Of a stretch of 64,000 bases of DNA, positions 23,501 to 36,415 are shown in pieces. This DNA is from Burhinus oedicnemus (lineage: Eukaryota > Chordata > Aves > Charadriiformes > Burhinidae): contig VFFE01007083.1 of NCBI GenBank assembly GCA_008921705.1, positions 1,048,895 to 1,112,894 on the forward strand, given 5' to 3'. The notes under the pieces are model-generated. The model searched no databases. It was not told the origin of the DNA and worked only from the letters and a program-made list of their open reading frames with translations. The first letter of the stretch is position 1, and every line of letters starts with the position of its first letter. The position numbers were made by a program, and so were the translations under genes.

Positions 23501-26500
23501 AGTAATGATGGATTTCATCAAAACTCCTGATGCCACTAGCAGAGATTGTAAAGAGAGCAGGATGGGCTGGGATCAATAGCGTTTTGATTTCCTTAGGTCT
23601 GCAGTCCTGTAGCAAGCGCATTTTTTTCATTATTATTCTTTCAGAACCATGGCTGGCAGCCAGAGTGGTTCTATGCACTGCACTGAGCTCTCTGAGGTAT
23701 TAAGTTGTGTCTCTTGGTTACTGACAATGGCATGCAAGTCTCTGATGGGACTGTATAAATTCACTGCAGGCCTGAAAAATGGAGAAATGACTCCCTAAAT
23801 ACATTTTCCTAATCCAGAAATGCAGCAGAGTCAGAAGCTACAAAAGAAAACAGATTCTGCCTTGTTCTAACAAAGTTTCGCCTTCCTCGTATCTCTGGGG
23901 ATCTAGTATTCTCATTATCACTAAAGTAATGGTAGCAGTCACAGGCACAAAGTGAGTGAATGCATAGGAGATACTCATTTATTCTTACAGATGAGACAAA
24001 TACAGAGAGAGTAGGCAGGGGGGAGCTGGCAGGGAAGATGCAATACTGCCATCCCCAACTGCTGCAGCTTGAAGACACATCTTTAGAAGATGTTCCCAAG
24101 ACACAATTAGGGAGGTAATTAGATAATCATGTGAAAAACATCCTGATAGCCAAGTATATTGTAGGCAAGGAGCTGAAGAAGTAGTAGACTTCTGTCCATG
24201 GCAGGAGGTAAGCATGAAAACTATCTCCTTTCTACCATTGCAACAATTAGTAAAGTCTAGTTTCCATACAAGTCCAAACAGAACTAAACTAATGAGAAGC
24301 ATGTTGATGAAAGTGCTGCTCATCCAAAGGGCTTTGGGCAGGATAAAGGGTTTTTCTAATCTGAACTCTTGGATTGACATTATATTACAGTGAACCTAGC
24401 ATTTGCGTATTTAATTTAGCTTTTCTACATAACAATAGCAGATGGGATGCAATGGGAATGTGGTCACAGAAAGAAGAGATGGGATGGATGTAAGCATAGG
24501 TGAGCCATACACACCCAGGAGCCCTGGAAAGTGTGTGCAGCCTATACTGAAATTTATGCTTCTGTTGCTAGTACGTGCTTGTTTGAAGCTGGCTCAGGGA
24601 CTCACAGTGCAGGCAGACTCCAGTTGCATTGCAGGTGTCATGGTTTGGGTGGACAGGAGGTGAAGGTAACAGGATAAATCAGTTGCTGTTACTCATTTTT
24701 ACAGGATAAGGGAATGCAGAATTCCACAACGATCACATCCAATTGGAATAATGTCAAGGCATAAGCAGGACCATTTAAATTTTCTGGGTTGCCTTTTTGT
24801 CAGGGGACCTGAACACTCTGAACTGTGTGGCAATTATGGATGTAATAACTTGACAATGTTAAATATCATTAATGACTGATCTAAGGGAACTTGCAAATGA
24901 CCATGTAGCTACACAGTGTTTGCAGCATAAATACCAATTAATGTTGTAGCTGTATCTGTTTGTAGATTATATCAGGGAATCCCACAGAGTGGGAAGGAGG
25001 GTTCTAACACAGGAGAGAAGGGGGATAATATGAAACTGATAATTAAGGAAAATCTTGGTCTTCCCTCTGATACATCTGCTAAAGCAATAGGGATGCTCAG
25101 GAGTCACATGCAGAAACCTGAAAAGCAATGTGTATCTGTGTATATCTACAGCCATCCATCTGTCCCTACCAAATTAGGCAAGGTTTTGCTTTAGCTTAAG
25201 CTGCAGGGGCTGTATTCTTGGAGTAAAAGGCTTAGGACTCTGGATTTTGCTCTGTGGTTTATACAGGAATTGTCTGCAGTATGCAGCACGTACATTTGTT
25301 TCAACAGGAAGCTGGAACATGCTTCAGTGCAAAGATACTTATAGACTCCCTCCAGAGCCCACGCTGAAGGCCAGTGAGTGTCTGTCACAGTCACAAGCCA
25401 CAGTGCGCTGGGAGCACCAAAATGATGCACCAACTCATTGATTTCAGCAAAGAGTTTATATCTCTGTCTGATGCACTAGTCAGGAAGATGTTTGTCACTC
25501 TCATGAAAAGGGGAGAAAGCAGCTAGTTATCCAGGGTTTGCTTCACAAGGAAGCCTGGGAAGAAGAGTTTGTATTTCATTGTAGACAGAAATGGCTAATG
25601 CCATTTCTTTCTCCTGCCCTTGGCTATAAATGAGACCCGGAGAGAGGGACAGAGAGAACAAGGAAAAAGAATTGATAAAATGCTGTACTGATCTTCGGTC
25701 AATAAACCTACTTGTAATTAGGAACTACAGCAGCAGCAGGTGCACAGTGTATGTTCTGCTGTAGAGTACTCATCCTAATGGTAAGAAACCAAATTTTAAT
25801 AATATTTTCATCAGCATGAATGTGAAGTAATCTTAGTGAAATCGTGGTGTTTATCCTGGATTTGTACCAGTATCAAAGAAAGCAAAATCTGTCTGATTTA
25901 TGACAAGGGCTTTCTTTACTGTAATGACTAGAACAGCCTTGCATTGCAGCTTCCCTTTCTGCAGGCTTAAGGATGCCCTTCTTTCTTTAGTACAGGGTTT
26001 CATTTCTTGGCCCAGTGGTAAACACTCTGTCCTTCCCTGCAGAGATGGTGGCCACTTTCCTGATTATTATTCTTGATTTTATATTCAGCTCTAGTATATG
26101 TGGGAGTAACTCCATCACAGATGTTGGAGGCAACATCTTTTATGCCTGGCCTGGTATCCCCAGGGGAGAGTAGTAATCAGGCATTTGTATTTGAAAGAAA
26201 GCAGTTATAAAAGGAATAAACAAGTCGAAGTGTGGAGAGAGGGTTGCAACTTGTATGGAAGAGGTAGGAAGAAGAAGAGAGAAGAGATACAGTGGAAAAT
26301 TGAAGTGACAGGGGTGGGGCATTAGGTGATGCAGATGGGCATCTGGAGTTCTTCCAAATCACATCAGAAGAGGACCTATCCCACAACTCCCACCCCAATG
26401 ACTGTTGCATTAAAAATCTGTCTAGCAAATCAATCTCAGGTGAATACTGGCAGCAAAAGGCACATTGTAGAGTGAAGTCAAAAGACCTAGATGGATAGAT

Positions 26501-27754
26501 GTGAATACCAAATGCACATAAGAGCTGGCAAAAGGCTTTAAAGGTGGTGACTAGGACATGAGCAGTACAAGGGAGAGCAGCACAGGAAGCACTGTACTCT
26601 CTAAATGTGTCAGTCTTAGAGAGGTGACAGCTGTCAAGGCGGATGACAGTCTGATGGATTGTCACCTGCACTAACAGACAAATGAGCTCTGCTTATTATG
26701 GAAGATTTTGTTTTAATAATGTGCTGATTTTTCCCCTGTTTTCCAGAATCAGAGACAGTAGGTCTAAATTCTGATCTCTGTTAGATGCTGTTAGTGGTTG
26801 CTGCTGAAATCGAAAAGCTTTTTACATCTCATCAGAAGTATGATTTGGCTCTAGCTCCATTGGTCTCGGAGTTAGTCTTCTCTGAGTGGAGTCAGAAGGA
26901 TTCTATAGGCACAAATGCATGCAAGACCAAGGGATGCTCACATAACCTGGGGGTGGCACTCTTATGTGGCCTTAAGTTAGTGTAACATAGCACTTTGGAG
27001 AACCCATTAATTTTTCTTCTTCTCTTTTCTCCTTTCTCCTCCATAGAGTTGAAGAGAAGTTGAAGTGCAATGCTAACCACTAATTCAGAAGACATTATCT
27101 ACACCTCTGCTTTCTCCCTGCCAAAACATGCCTGTTCCACTCAGTGTGTTGGCTGACAGGCAAGAGCCAGCAGCCTTGGAAATGCATTGTTCATCATCAG
27201 ATAGGCCAGGCAGTGAGACACCTCCTATCCCCCACAATTTCTGGAGCAGGTTATCGGGACATCAGTGTTTTATTGATGTTGTTGTGTCTTTTTCCCTGCC
27301 AGCAAAGTGATAGCAAGGTGGGCCCTGGCAATTGTTTAGTTCTGTCATAGCTAGGAAGGGAGTGGGGCCATACCTCATTCTTGTTTTGTTGTTATAAGCT
27401 CACTCAGTTAATTATTCCTGTATGTTTGTTTGGTTTGTGTGTGAATTTAGCCCTCTAGAAGTATCAGCAAACTTTTCTGCACACCTTCAGAGTCAGTGCA
27501 GTGCAAGGAGCTTCTTAACTAGGTCTTGGCTGTGTCCTGGAAAGCTGTTCTGCAGCAGGAAGGATTCAAGGTTTGTACCTGACCTGCCATTCCATATTTA
27601 GCCCCTGCCTTCTCTGCAAGCATCTCCAGATGCTATCTGCAGCTGTGATTCCACAAGCATTGTATAAGATCAATACAATCTCAGTTCTTCTGGCAGGACA
27701 AATTTGATTCTTGCACTCTGTTACACATGGCTGCATTTCTGTTGAATTAGCCCA
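23501..27754. other. Non-coding sequence, no gene recognised
   Basis: Minus-strand frames at 23985-24380 (131 codons) and 26177-26671 (164 codons) are the longest. Neither shows a domain, a biased composition typical of a real protein, or convincing splice flanks. The string TGTCATGGTTTGG at about 24637 is similar to the end of an inverted avian LTR, but nothing LTR-like follows. Confidence 0.5.
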
Positions 27755-27820
27755 CGCACGTAGCCCAGAGTTTATGCCAGTTTACACTTTTATGTCAGTT
27801 TACACACTGCCCGTGGGAGG
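27755..27820. repeat. Degenerate amniote repeat (TGCCAGTTTACAC type)
   Basis: ATGCCAGTTTACACTTTTAT is followed by a near copy, ATGTCAGTTTACACACTGCC, giving a tandem of about 21 bases. Such (C/G)CAGTTTACAC words also occur in the palindrome-like old repeats noted elsewhere in this window. It is either a fragment of that repeat or a local duplication. Confidence 0.4.
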
Positions 27821-28360
27821 ACAAGCAATACCTGATCCAGCATAAAGTCAGAGCAGGGCAGACAGATAATGTACACGGTGCTTGGCAATGTGATGCTTTG
27901 TCCGGGACTGTCCTTCCAGCTGGGGAGAGTACGGAGTTTGAACAGAAGAGACATTGTGGAAGACACCTGGAAAGGAAGAGGGAGACTGGCTAAGTTGAAA
28001 AAAGAACCGCAGAAAGGACTATAGACAGAAAAACAAACAGGACCTAATCCTGTATTGTACTGTGTTCCCTTTAAAATGCATAAACTGCCCTCAGCTCTCA
28101 GTGACTGTGGCAAAGGTGGCTTATACTGAGTATTTATATCACTTTTTTATTGTTCTCACTCCACAGTTACAAACAGGATTGGGATGGAGGCAGGAAATGC
28201 TTAGTACCATGCTGGATCTGACCCATGGTGAAAGAAAACAGTAAGGGCACAGCTCAGGGGTGGGAAAGAGCCAGGGACTGGGGACAGGCAGGAAATCTGC
28301 TCTATCATTTATCACTCCTGCTCCATGGCCCCTTGCACTCTCCAAAAAGCAGGAAGCCAT
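27821..28360. other. Non-coding stretch before SINE
   Basis: Overlapping short frames on both strands show no family signature. A purine-rich stretch lies at about 28225-28290. Confidence 0.5.
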
Positions 28361-28560
28361 TTTACAGGGGGGGAAACAGAGACAGAGAGGAAGGCTCCAT
28401 TTTCCAAATGAGGCTATCCATTTTGGATGACTCCATTTCCTCCTAAAACATGCACCAGGTTTGTGTGAGATCCTGTATGTCGCCAGAAGAGAGCCAGAAA
28501 CAGAACCCAGGAGACCAGATTGCCTGAACAGGGGGTGCAGTGTCGCATCCCAAAGCAGCT
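28361..28560 (-). repeat. Ancient MIR/CORE-like SINE, minus strand, with internal insertion or duplication
   Basis: On the plus strand TTTACAGGGGGGGAAACAGA and GACAGAGAGGAAGG match the reverse complement of the SINE core (TTACAGATGGGGAAACTGAG). Later GTGAGATCCTGTATGTCGCC, then GAGCCAGAAACAGAACCCAG and GAGACCAGATTGCC match the part towards the tRNA head (AATAGAACCCAGGAGTCC). Between the halves sits about 70 bases that look like a second, weaker copy of the first half (TTTTCCAAATGAGG). The copy is old and inactive. Confidence 0.6.
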
Positions 28561-30784
28561 GAAGGTGCAATCCCTCCATCAAAGGCAGGAAGGAATCTGC
28601 AGCTGGGGTGCCAGCTGAAATAGTTAATGGAAGAAAATATTCACCTAACCCTTAATTATTTAGAACCAGAGTTAATTTTGCAGTTCCTCTGGCAGGTTTC
28701 TCTGGTCATTAGGGCACTGGCAATGAGTCTTTCCCAGCAATCCAGCTATCGATCAATCTCTCTGAAGGCTAATGTGTCACTGAGAGGTTGGAGATAGCTT
28801 TGTCTCAGGGCAGAAGCTGAGCAAGGCAGAATTTATCCATGCTCTTAAACTTTACTTTTCCTTCTTTCCTGCCCCTCCTCTCAGAGAGATGATAAAAATA
28901 AAGACACATAAACTCAAAAAGAAAGAATAATGGCTTCATCCTGCTGAGGGACTGTATTTTGAGATTTTGGCTAGCTTTCATCGTAAATGCTGCTGACTTG
29001 AAGAAATTCTTTTGATCATCTAAAACTTGGCTGGATTAAATTGCCAAATCCCATTAGATTCCTTGGGATTTACAACAGATGCTGAATGAAAGGTTTATCT
29101 GTGGCCTGCCAGGCCTGCATGGCCATTCAGACCTCTGCTGTCCTCAGAGGCATAGGGCAGCATTGGAGGAATCATCTTTAACCCCTCATCTATTGTGCCT
29201 GAGAAGGTGTAGGGATCACCTGATCCTACCCAGGGTGCAAGGATAATTTCTAATAGAAGGAGGTCCTGAACAGGGACACTCCGGCTTTACTTGGAGAGGG
29301 GAGATCTTTTTGTGTGAACCTCAGCCCTGGAGGGACAGGATAGCAGTGTGTAGGAAAAAGGAATTAATTCTGGGCAACACTCTGCAAGATTTGTTTGCAT
29401 TAGCTCTCTACTTTCTTACGTTCTCCTTGTGTCCCATTTCTAACATCACGCAAAGGTTTGGGAGTAGTGGGAATAGCTTGTATGTTATTAATGCTTGTAA
29501 CCAGTGGCCAGGCTAACCGCGCCATTACAAAATCATCTCCATTTCATGCCCTCTTTCCACTTTCTCTGGCTTGACTTTTCTGCTCTATTTGTCTGAAACG
29601 AACAGAGATGAAGTGAAATGACTTACAGCCTCTCCCCGTTTCATGCTCGAGACCTAGAGGGAGAGTAGAGTATTACTGTGTCTGGCTTACAATTTGTGGC
29701 TCTACTGCAACGCAGCCTTTCCCTAGCAAGTGCTAGCATGCACAGAATCCTTCTCTCCCATTCAAAACCTAATTTGCATGCACCACCTCCCTCCTTTCTG
29801 CTCTTACTGTCACTATGCTCTGTACACTTTTCTTGCACAGGCTCAAGTCTGCCAGATGTTGAATGTTCACTGAGAATTCCAGCAGTGCACAAGACTACAC
29901 AGGGAGTCCAGATGTGATAAGTGAACTAATACTTATGTGCTTCCTCACTCAGACCCAGAGGGATCTTGGGTACTCAACAAGATCCTTGCCCAGACTCCAG
30001 GGAATAAGCAAAGAGGCTACAAGGAGAAAATGAGGCTTCTTCCTCTGGGACCCAGCTGTAGCTTGCATTGCAATTGTAAGGTAGACACACAATATCTGTG
30101 ACCCCCACTGTGATGACATATTACAGCACTGCTGCTGTTGAGGCTTCTGCCTCTCCATGCTGCATGAAGAAGTTGGGAGTTCTGCCTGGAGTCGGCCAGC
30201 AGTGGGAAGCCACCACACACTGGGGCTGCATGAAGAACACCCACCAAGCATGTCTCCGTGTGCTCTTTGCTGGTTGAGAAATTGTTCCGGCTCTAAGTTT
30301 TAATCCTCTCTGTACAGAAGCTTCCAACTGGTACAGCTCATTCTTCCTGCTTAGCTAAATGTGTTTTCAAACACTAGCCTGAAACTTAGCGGATGGTAAT
30401 TACACTTTGACATTAATATTTAAACCACAAACACAGTTAGTGCTCTAATACTGTCCCCAAAGGCTACTGCTCATTTAAGTTTCATCCTTATGAGACTTAA
30501 TTATTGTCAGGGATGAATCCTAAAAGGCAAGAAATATTACAGCTGGAAGACTAAACATTCCCTTGATTATTAGAGCTACAGGATTTGGGCACAGAGTATG
30601 GAGAGGACCTTGGCTATGGTGGTAACATTTATACTGCTGCTGAAATCTGGTGAGTTTTTAAATCCTAAAGCCTGATTTTAAATAGCTGCTAAGATTTCTT
30701 TGTACTTACAATGATACAGAGATCTCAGTATTCAGTTAGTTTAGCCAAAAAATAACTTTGCAAAACTTAGATGTCATTATGTGT
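28561..30784. other. Non-coding sequence, no gene recognised
   Basis: No frame above about 100 codons is open. Three overlapping minus-strand frames at 29949-30327 share the same bases, and none has a family signature. No transposon end is seen. Confidence 0.55.
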
Positions 30785-30870
30785 TGTACAGATGGAGAAA
30801 TAGCAGTGTTTTGAGGGCCTGACCCAAGGCAGCATCAGGATTCTGTAGTCTTAGCCTTCCCCTCTCTGGG
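30785..30870 (-). repeat. Possible MIR-like SINE fragment, minus strand
   Basis: GTACAGATGGAGAAATAGCA, then CCTGACCCAAGGCAGCATCA and GGATTCTGTAGTC, follow the order of the inverted SINE core (ACAGATGGGGAAACTGAGG, then GACTTGCCCAAGGTCA). The match is short and diverged, so chance similarity cannot be excluded. Confidence 0.4.
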
Positions 30871-33090
30871 ATAAGTAGCTGAGGTGGTGAGAGTAGCAAG
30901 CATCTGATGTTTCAAGCCTGCTGCTTAACTATTCTTCAAGCTATTTCTCCAGCGTAACCTCTTTGTAGGCCTTGTATAAGATAGAACCCTGGGATCACAC
31001 ATTTTCAAATCAGTTTGTGCAGCCGCAGTTAAGTTCTCAGGACACGAAGAGCTAGCCGGCCATTTTAGATGCTTTTTAGCATTCTGAAACACACGTCATT
31101 GTTTGCAATACAATAGGGCAATCTGCTACAGAAACACCAGTAAAAAAGTTAGATTTTCTGCTGGTGTAACTCCAGAAGCATCAAGAGACTGGGCTGTGAA
31201 GGGAGTTTGGCTAAACACCACTTACTTGATCCTCAGTCAAAACCGAGTCTGTTCAATTACTCTCTGGATGTCTCATGTCTCTGAGATAGCAGCCGCATGC
31301 TGGGTGAGAGGAGAGCAGTGGGCTGGAGCAGGAAGGAAGAATTCCTCGTGTGCCCCTATGTCAGCAGGCATCTCCGATAGACATGACCCAGCAATAGGAT
31401 GCCAACTTTTGTTGAGGAGATAGACTACTATTGACAAAAGCTCATGCTCCCAGGGTCGTCACAGGGAATGTATGAACTCAACCAAGTTCTGCCCTGAAAA
31501 CCAGATAGTGTCAGAGGATTTTCTTGATCAACAGTCAAGATTTGTTGTCCTTAGCAGGCTTCAGATGAAGGACTGAATCAGAGCCATATCAGGTGCAGGT
31601 TAGAGGCTGGTTTTTGTCGTGCTGCATTACAGGGGGAGTCAGTGTGTATAGACTAGTTCATGGCTGGAGGGTATCAGGATCAGGGCATGTGTACAGACGT
31701 GACTTTCCTTCAATTATCCTCCAGCTGCACTTCGCTGAGGATCTCCTGATTTTTGTTTTGAGTGCAAACAGAAGTAGCCACACAGATAATTAGCTGAAAT
31801 CGCCAATTCCACCTGGCTTAGCAATAGTAGTTGTAAAATGGCTTGTTTCCAGTCTTCTGAAAGGAAATCATGAATTCCCAGAGGTCTGATCAGAACTGAA
31901 GCCAGGTTTAAATTTGCCACCTTCTGTTGGAATTGGGTCTTGGACGATGTTGCACTGGACCCAAGCTTACTCCAAAATTTTGCAAGTCTTGGCAAGCCTC
32001 TGGCTCAGCCTGGGATGAATTTCAAACCTGAGGCTGTACCCCAAAGTATGTGAGCTTTCCTATTTCAAGATGTCATTATACATTTTGCATGGTTCTAATA
32101 AAAATCATAGCCAGAAAGCTGAATTTTGTTTTTCTCCTGCCTCTCTTCCTCCTTCTCTCAGCTTGTATGCTGTGCTGGCTACTTAGTAGTGAAATTGTGT
32201 GTGGTGGGAAACCCAGACCTCATGGAAGGAGAGAAACCCTTTGACGTGGATCTTTAGGTTAATTACTAGTTTCTTTAACAGTCTCAAAGCCTTTAATGAA
32301 GGGCAGTGCTGACTCTACCACCTGTGTCCAAGGAAAGGCAAGTCTACTGCCATCTGCTCCCTCAGCCTAAAACTAATGAGTGCATTAACTTCCAGAGAGA
32401 GATTCATAAACTTCCACTGCCTGAGGATGCTATGAGCTGTTGATGTTTAAAGAGTAGCTTCCAAAGATTGCTTAGCCAACTGTACTCTGTTTTATTTAGA
32501 GAAACCCATCAGAAGGCTCCCATTATTCACAAAAAGGTGTGTGATTTTTCTGGGAGTGATAGCTGTATTATGGTAGATTAAATCCATCATTTACATTGCT
32601 CAGGAAGCAGGGCTAGTAAGCTCACTCTTACCACTCCGGCAGATGATTTAAAACTAACAAATACAGGCACAGCGGATGTGAAGTCTGTGTCCCCCTGCAC
32701 AAATGCACGATGTGTGTAGGATGCTGGAGCACTGGAGTGGCTACTTGTATGTTGATGTAAGTGATGACCCAAGAGGCAGTAAAACGAGGAGGGTGTAAAG
32801 GACTTATACAAGGAAGCAAGTATAAGGAGCAGGAACAGAAGTCACAGGTCCTATTCTGCTTCCACTTTAACCAGTGTGAAAGGCTTTTTCCCATACTGCT
32901 ACAGCACTGCATTAATTTTTTCCGTATCCTTCTAGTCAAATTAGATTTGTCCTCCCTTTGAGTGTCTAATTAGTCTCTATTTAACATGCAAGTGCAATGT
33001 TTTAAATGAGAAGCCTTGATTTGTGGAAAGAAGCACTGACGTTCAATCTATATTTAAATTCATGGGCAAACAGCCTGTGGACTGAGATAC
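30871..33090. other. Non-coding sequence, no gene recognised
   Basis: The open frames are short (up to 106 codons) and compete across strands. No recognisable repeat end, tRNA-like box or splice-flanked exon was seen. Confidence 0.55.
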
Positions 33091-33185
33091 AAGCTGACAG
33101 TCATTGAAGTCCCCACGGAGGCTGACACTGAGAGCCTGAATCACTGGTGTGTTTACCCCCATAAATTGATGGTATAAATGCAGAT
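33091..33185. repeat. Degenerate palindrome-like amniote repeat
   Basis: AGTCATTGAAGTCCCCACGG, then GAGCCTGAATCACTGGTGTG and TTTACCCCC, carry the GAAGTCA-centre and GCCTGA(T/A)TC words of the old repeats seen elsewhere in the window, but in altered order. The support is modest. Confidence 0.33.
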
Positions 33186-35869
33186 TAATACAGGGGTGAC
33201 TCAGATACTTTGACTTTAACCCATGTTGTTTGGCTGGCGTAGTGGTGGGGTGCACACTAATGTGCCTGCTTTGAATGTCCTAGCTTGTTTTGCCTCGTAT
33301 CTCAGTTGAATGCTGATCTGAACCATTTCATGTACATTTTTCTCATTTTTAAACACCAAGCCTCAAAATTTTCCAAGTAGCTCTTTGGGGCTTTAGCCAT
33401 GTGACTCCCATTAAAGACAAGAGCAGTCACGTACTACATTCTCATGTGCAGATTTATCCTGAAGCATCCTGGGATGCAGCTACTGGGAGCCGTTCTGCTT
33501 TTTGGCAGTTGCCAGTCAGGGCAGGGTGTGAATTTGTGTTGTCTGGTGAAATGTTGTGCTGTGTGAAGTTGCTGAGCACCTGCTTCTTCGCAAAGGGAGA
33601 AGGTTGAAACTGCTCCCTGATGCCCTGTAGATGCTGCTAAAAAGATAAGGAGGGAGTTGGGGTCAGATGGGCAATTGCTAAAATGAGCAATGTGCTAAGT
33701 GCTCACACTTTTTAGCGTTGGAGCTTTGTGCACAATGAGTTTAATGAAATTTAAAAATGAGAGAAAGCAAGTTTTTGTTGTTGCCGTCATTGGAGCTGAC
33801 ATTCTCCTAGAGGGTGTGATGTTAAGCACTAATACAAAGAACTGCACAGCAGAGGCCATTTGCTCTGCTTTACACAATCTTTATTATGTGTAATACACAA
33901 CTTTCAGAGCGTGGTCTACTGGCCTCTTAGTTGTTAGCCAGCTGCATGTAAACAGATGTCTGGGTAGCATTTTGGTAATATTTGAGATGCTAGTGACCCA
34001 GCGGTGGCTGGTACAGGAGTTTGGACAATGACACAGCCTATAAAAATGAAAATTATACAGCACAGTTTTAAATCTCATTTTGTAAGAGACATGGCACCAT
34101 TTCTGAGGTGCAGAGGTTAGTTTTTTCCCTTGTATGAATGTGCCTAGTGCTTTAAAGAAAATATTGAGCATTTTCCAAGACCCATTTCTTTTATATGCGG
34201 GTGAGAGGTGCCCTGGGAATACTGATGATCAGACCAACTCAATGAAGGCCTCAATTCTGTCATAGCACCTGACTCTATTTAGGCAGTGGGATTTGTTGTG
34301 ACATAAAATCCTATTGACGACTCTGAGAGAGACTTGCCAAGAGATAATAAAGAATAAAAGTGGAAGAGTGTTCATCTGCAATTACCTTAGCTGCTTTTAG
34401 TAACAAAAGAATGAATAATTTTGCATGCAAGTGAAGCTACGCAGAGATTAATTTGGCCTACAGCTTTATTTTTTTGTGAGTTCTCTGTACATTTTTCTTT
34501 TCAAAGTCTATTTTTCTGCTCACTATTTGCAAAGAGAGATTGACCATGACACAGAATGAGCACATGGTAGTTTTAGGAGTAGCCTGACATGGCCTGTTTA
34601 TCCTTTGATTGCAAAAGCACATCAGATAGAACTATCTATCTAGTCCTCCTTCTGTAATTCCCTCCTTTTCTTGCTTATTTTCCTCTTCTTGAAAATTCTA
34701 ATAGTAAAATTGCATGGGAGCTGAGAGTTTCTCGGCCAAATTGTAGCACAGGAGTAAGCTTTCTGTGCCAAGACATGAAAAAGAAAACCTCAAAGGAAAG
34801 AATATAGGGACTTAAGATGGAAGTGCTGATACGACCTTAACTCTAGTGTCATCCACAGCAATGCTTTAATTTATTCAATCAATTTCAGGGCCCTTAGGCT
34901 GGGAAGGGATAACGCTAGGATATTAAATCTGTCCCTCTCTCCAATCTGTCACCAGTGTGTCAGAACACATTGATTCTTCTAGTCCTGCTTTTATTAACTG
35001 TCTCCTCCATGTGGCCTCTCAGTCTATCACACACTAACCTGCAATTGCTTGCTGAGTGCAAGACCCTTGGAAAACCTCTGGATTCTCTGCTGACCCCATT
35101 TTTTAGCACTGTCAGTGCAGATGAGATGACCTGCTATTACTGTACGTCATTCATCCCCGCATATGTGGGAATTGCCATGGAAGACTAGACTGGAAGTCTA
35201 TTTTGTCTTCTGCTCTCTCACAGACTAGTGATAGGTGCATGGAAAAAGATGTACTGTACCTAACGAACTGTGTTGTAAATCCCACGGCATGAGGAGGGGT
35301 GGTCTGAGGGATGTTCCTCCCAGATCCCAGTTCATGATGGTGTGTGGCCTGCAGGGTGGGAGCTAATCATCCTTGTATTTTGTCTGCGGCTTAGTTAGTT
35401 TAATTGGACATGCCATTCGTGCAGATGGCATTTCCAGCTTGCAGCTGTATTGGGCCCTGGGGCCATCTCTGTCAGGCAAGTGGCTGCCTAGGGCAGTAAA
35501 AGGTTTAATAGTTGCTCGCTGTGCAAATGGCGCAGAGCTGAAGGGCGGGTATTTCCCAGTGTGACTAAAGTGTCAAAGCACCTAAGGCTGGCCTGGCTGT
35601 CCCTAAATTAACTCTGTGTTTAAGAGTATTATAAAAAGAGCTAAACTCATCCCTCCTATAGCTTGCTTAGTATGGATTCAAGTCCTTTTTAAAGGCTAAG
35701 TCTACTTGTGAGTACCCTGTGGCTTAGTTTCAAAATACACTAGTGGTTGGTGTCACTAGCTTTTTGGGTGTCCACCTTAGTGGCCAAAGCTGGCATATGT
35801 TTATGCCTCTACACAGCTTTGCCTCAGCGATAACTGACCCCCAATAGCACAGGGAAGCACATAGTTACG
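33186..35869. other. Non-coding sequence, no gene recognised
   Basis: The plus frame 34955-35188 (77 codons) begins with a leucine-rich run resembling a signal peptide. It starts at a GTG, lacks a Kozak context or splice support, and ends after a few cysteines. I treat it as chance. Otherwise the sequence is AT-rich without notable structure. Confidence 0.5.
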
Positions 35870-35955
35870 AACATGAAAGCTGGAAGCAACATTTTGATCA
35901 CCCGCTCTGGCCTGCTGCCTGACACAAGCTAAAGACTTGAACCCAGGCTGCCCGT
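35870..35955 (-). repeat. Possible ancient CR1-related LINE 3' fragment, minus strand
   Basis: AACATGAAAGCTGGAAGCAA, then CATTTTGATCACCCGCTCTG and GCCTGCTGCCTGACACAAGC, parallel the inverted 3' end of older CR1-type LINEs of sauropsids (GGCCAGAAGGGACCATTGTG, then ATCATCTAGTCTGACCTCC and TGTATAACACAGGCC). It is much more diverged than the CR1 copy at 15.4 kb and lacks the octamer tail, so it would be far older. Confidence 0.45.
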
Positions 35956-36159
35956 CTCCTTGGTTTGGACTGACTCATTAATTTTGGTTTTAGAAACTGC
36001 CAGAGCTGGGAAATCTACAAGGTGTCTTTCATACAAGTGGAAATAAATCATAGTAATCAGAGAAGTAAATTGCCCAGGGAGCTCAGCAGAGTAAGGGAGC
36101 TACATGTGTGGCACACCCCATGTCACATCACTGGGAAAGAGAGACTGGGAAAGTCCTAC

Positions 36160-36367
36160 CTAATAACCATTGTCGCGATGGCTTCATCTAGCCCTGTTAC
36201 TCTTGCAAAATTTGGAGAGAGATTGTTTAAGGTTCCAATAATCACCTTCCTAGCTGCAGCGACCAAATCCAGTTGCAGCTTTGAAAATGTCAGTCTTTTG
36301 GCTATTTCCCCGATTACATTATCCACAGCCCCAGAGTGCTTTAGAGATGGTCCCAGTATTTTAAACA
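36160..36367 (-). other. Weak candidate protein-coding exon, minus strand, unknown product
   Basis: On the minus strand a frame open from about 36416 to the stop at 36156 encodes a regular, helix-like sequence, including KRLTFSKLQLDLVAAARKVI and GTLNNLSPNFARVTGLDEAI. It lacks the cysteine and histidine excess seen in most chance frames here. A possible acceptor (CAGCTTTGCAG) precedes 36367 and a possible donor (ATTAG/GTAGGA) follows 36160, giving a 208-base exon. The donor is non-optimal and the acceptor has a weak pyrimidine tract. A partly overlapping plus-strand frame (36022-36402) looks less protein-like. I do not recognise the family. It may be a real exon, a fossil exon or chance. Confidence 0.25.
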
Positions 36368-36415
36368 CTGCAAAGCTGAGCACTGGCAGTGGGCTTCTTT
36401 GAAAAGCTATGAATT

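Noticed and set aside
24630..24665. TGTCATGGTTTGG, resembling the end of an inverted avian LTR
   Set aside because: The following bases do not continue the LTR sequence, and no partner end or duplication is present.
34955..35188. Possible small secreted protein with a leucine-rich N-terminus
   Set aside because: The frame begins at GTG, has no credible initiation context or splice sites, and a hydrophobic run of this kind is common in CT-rich DNA.
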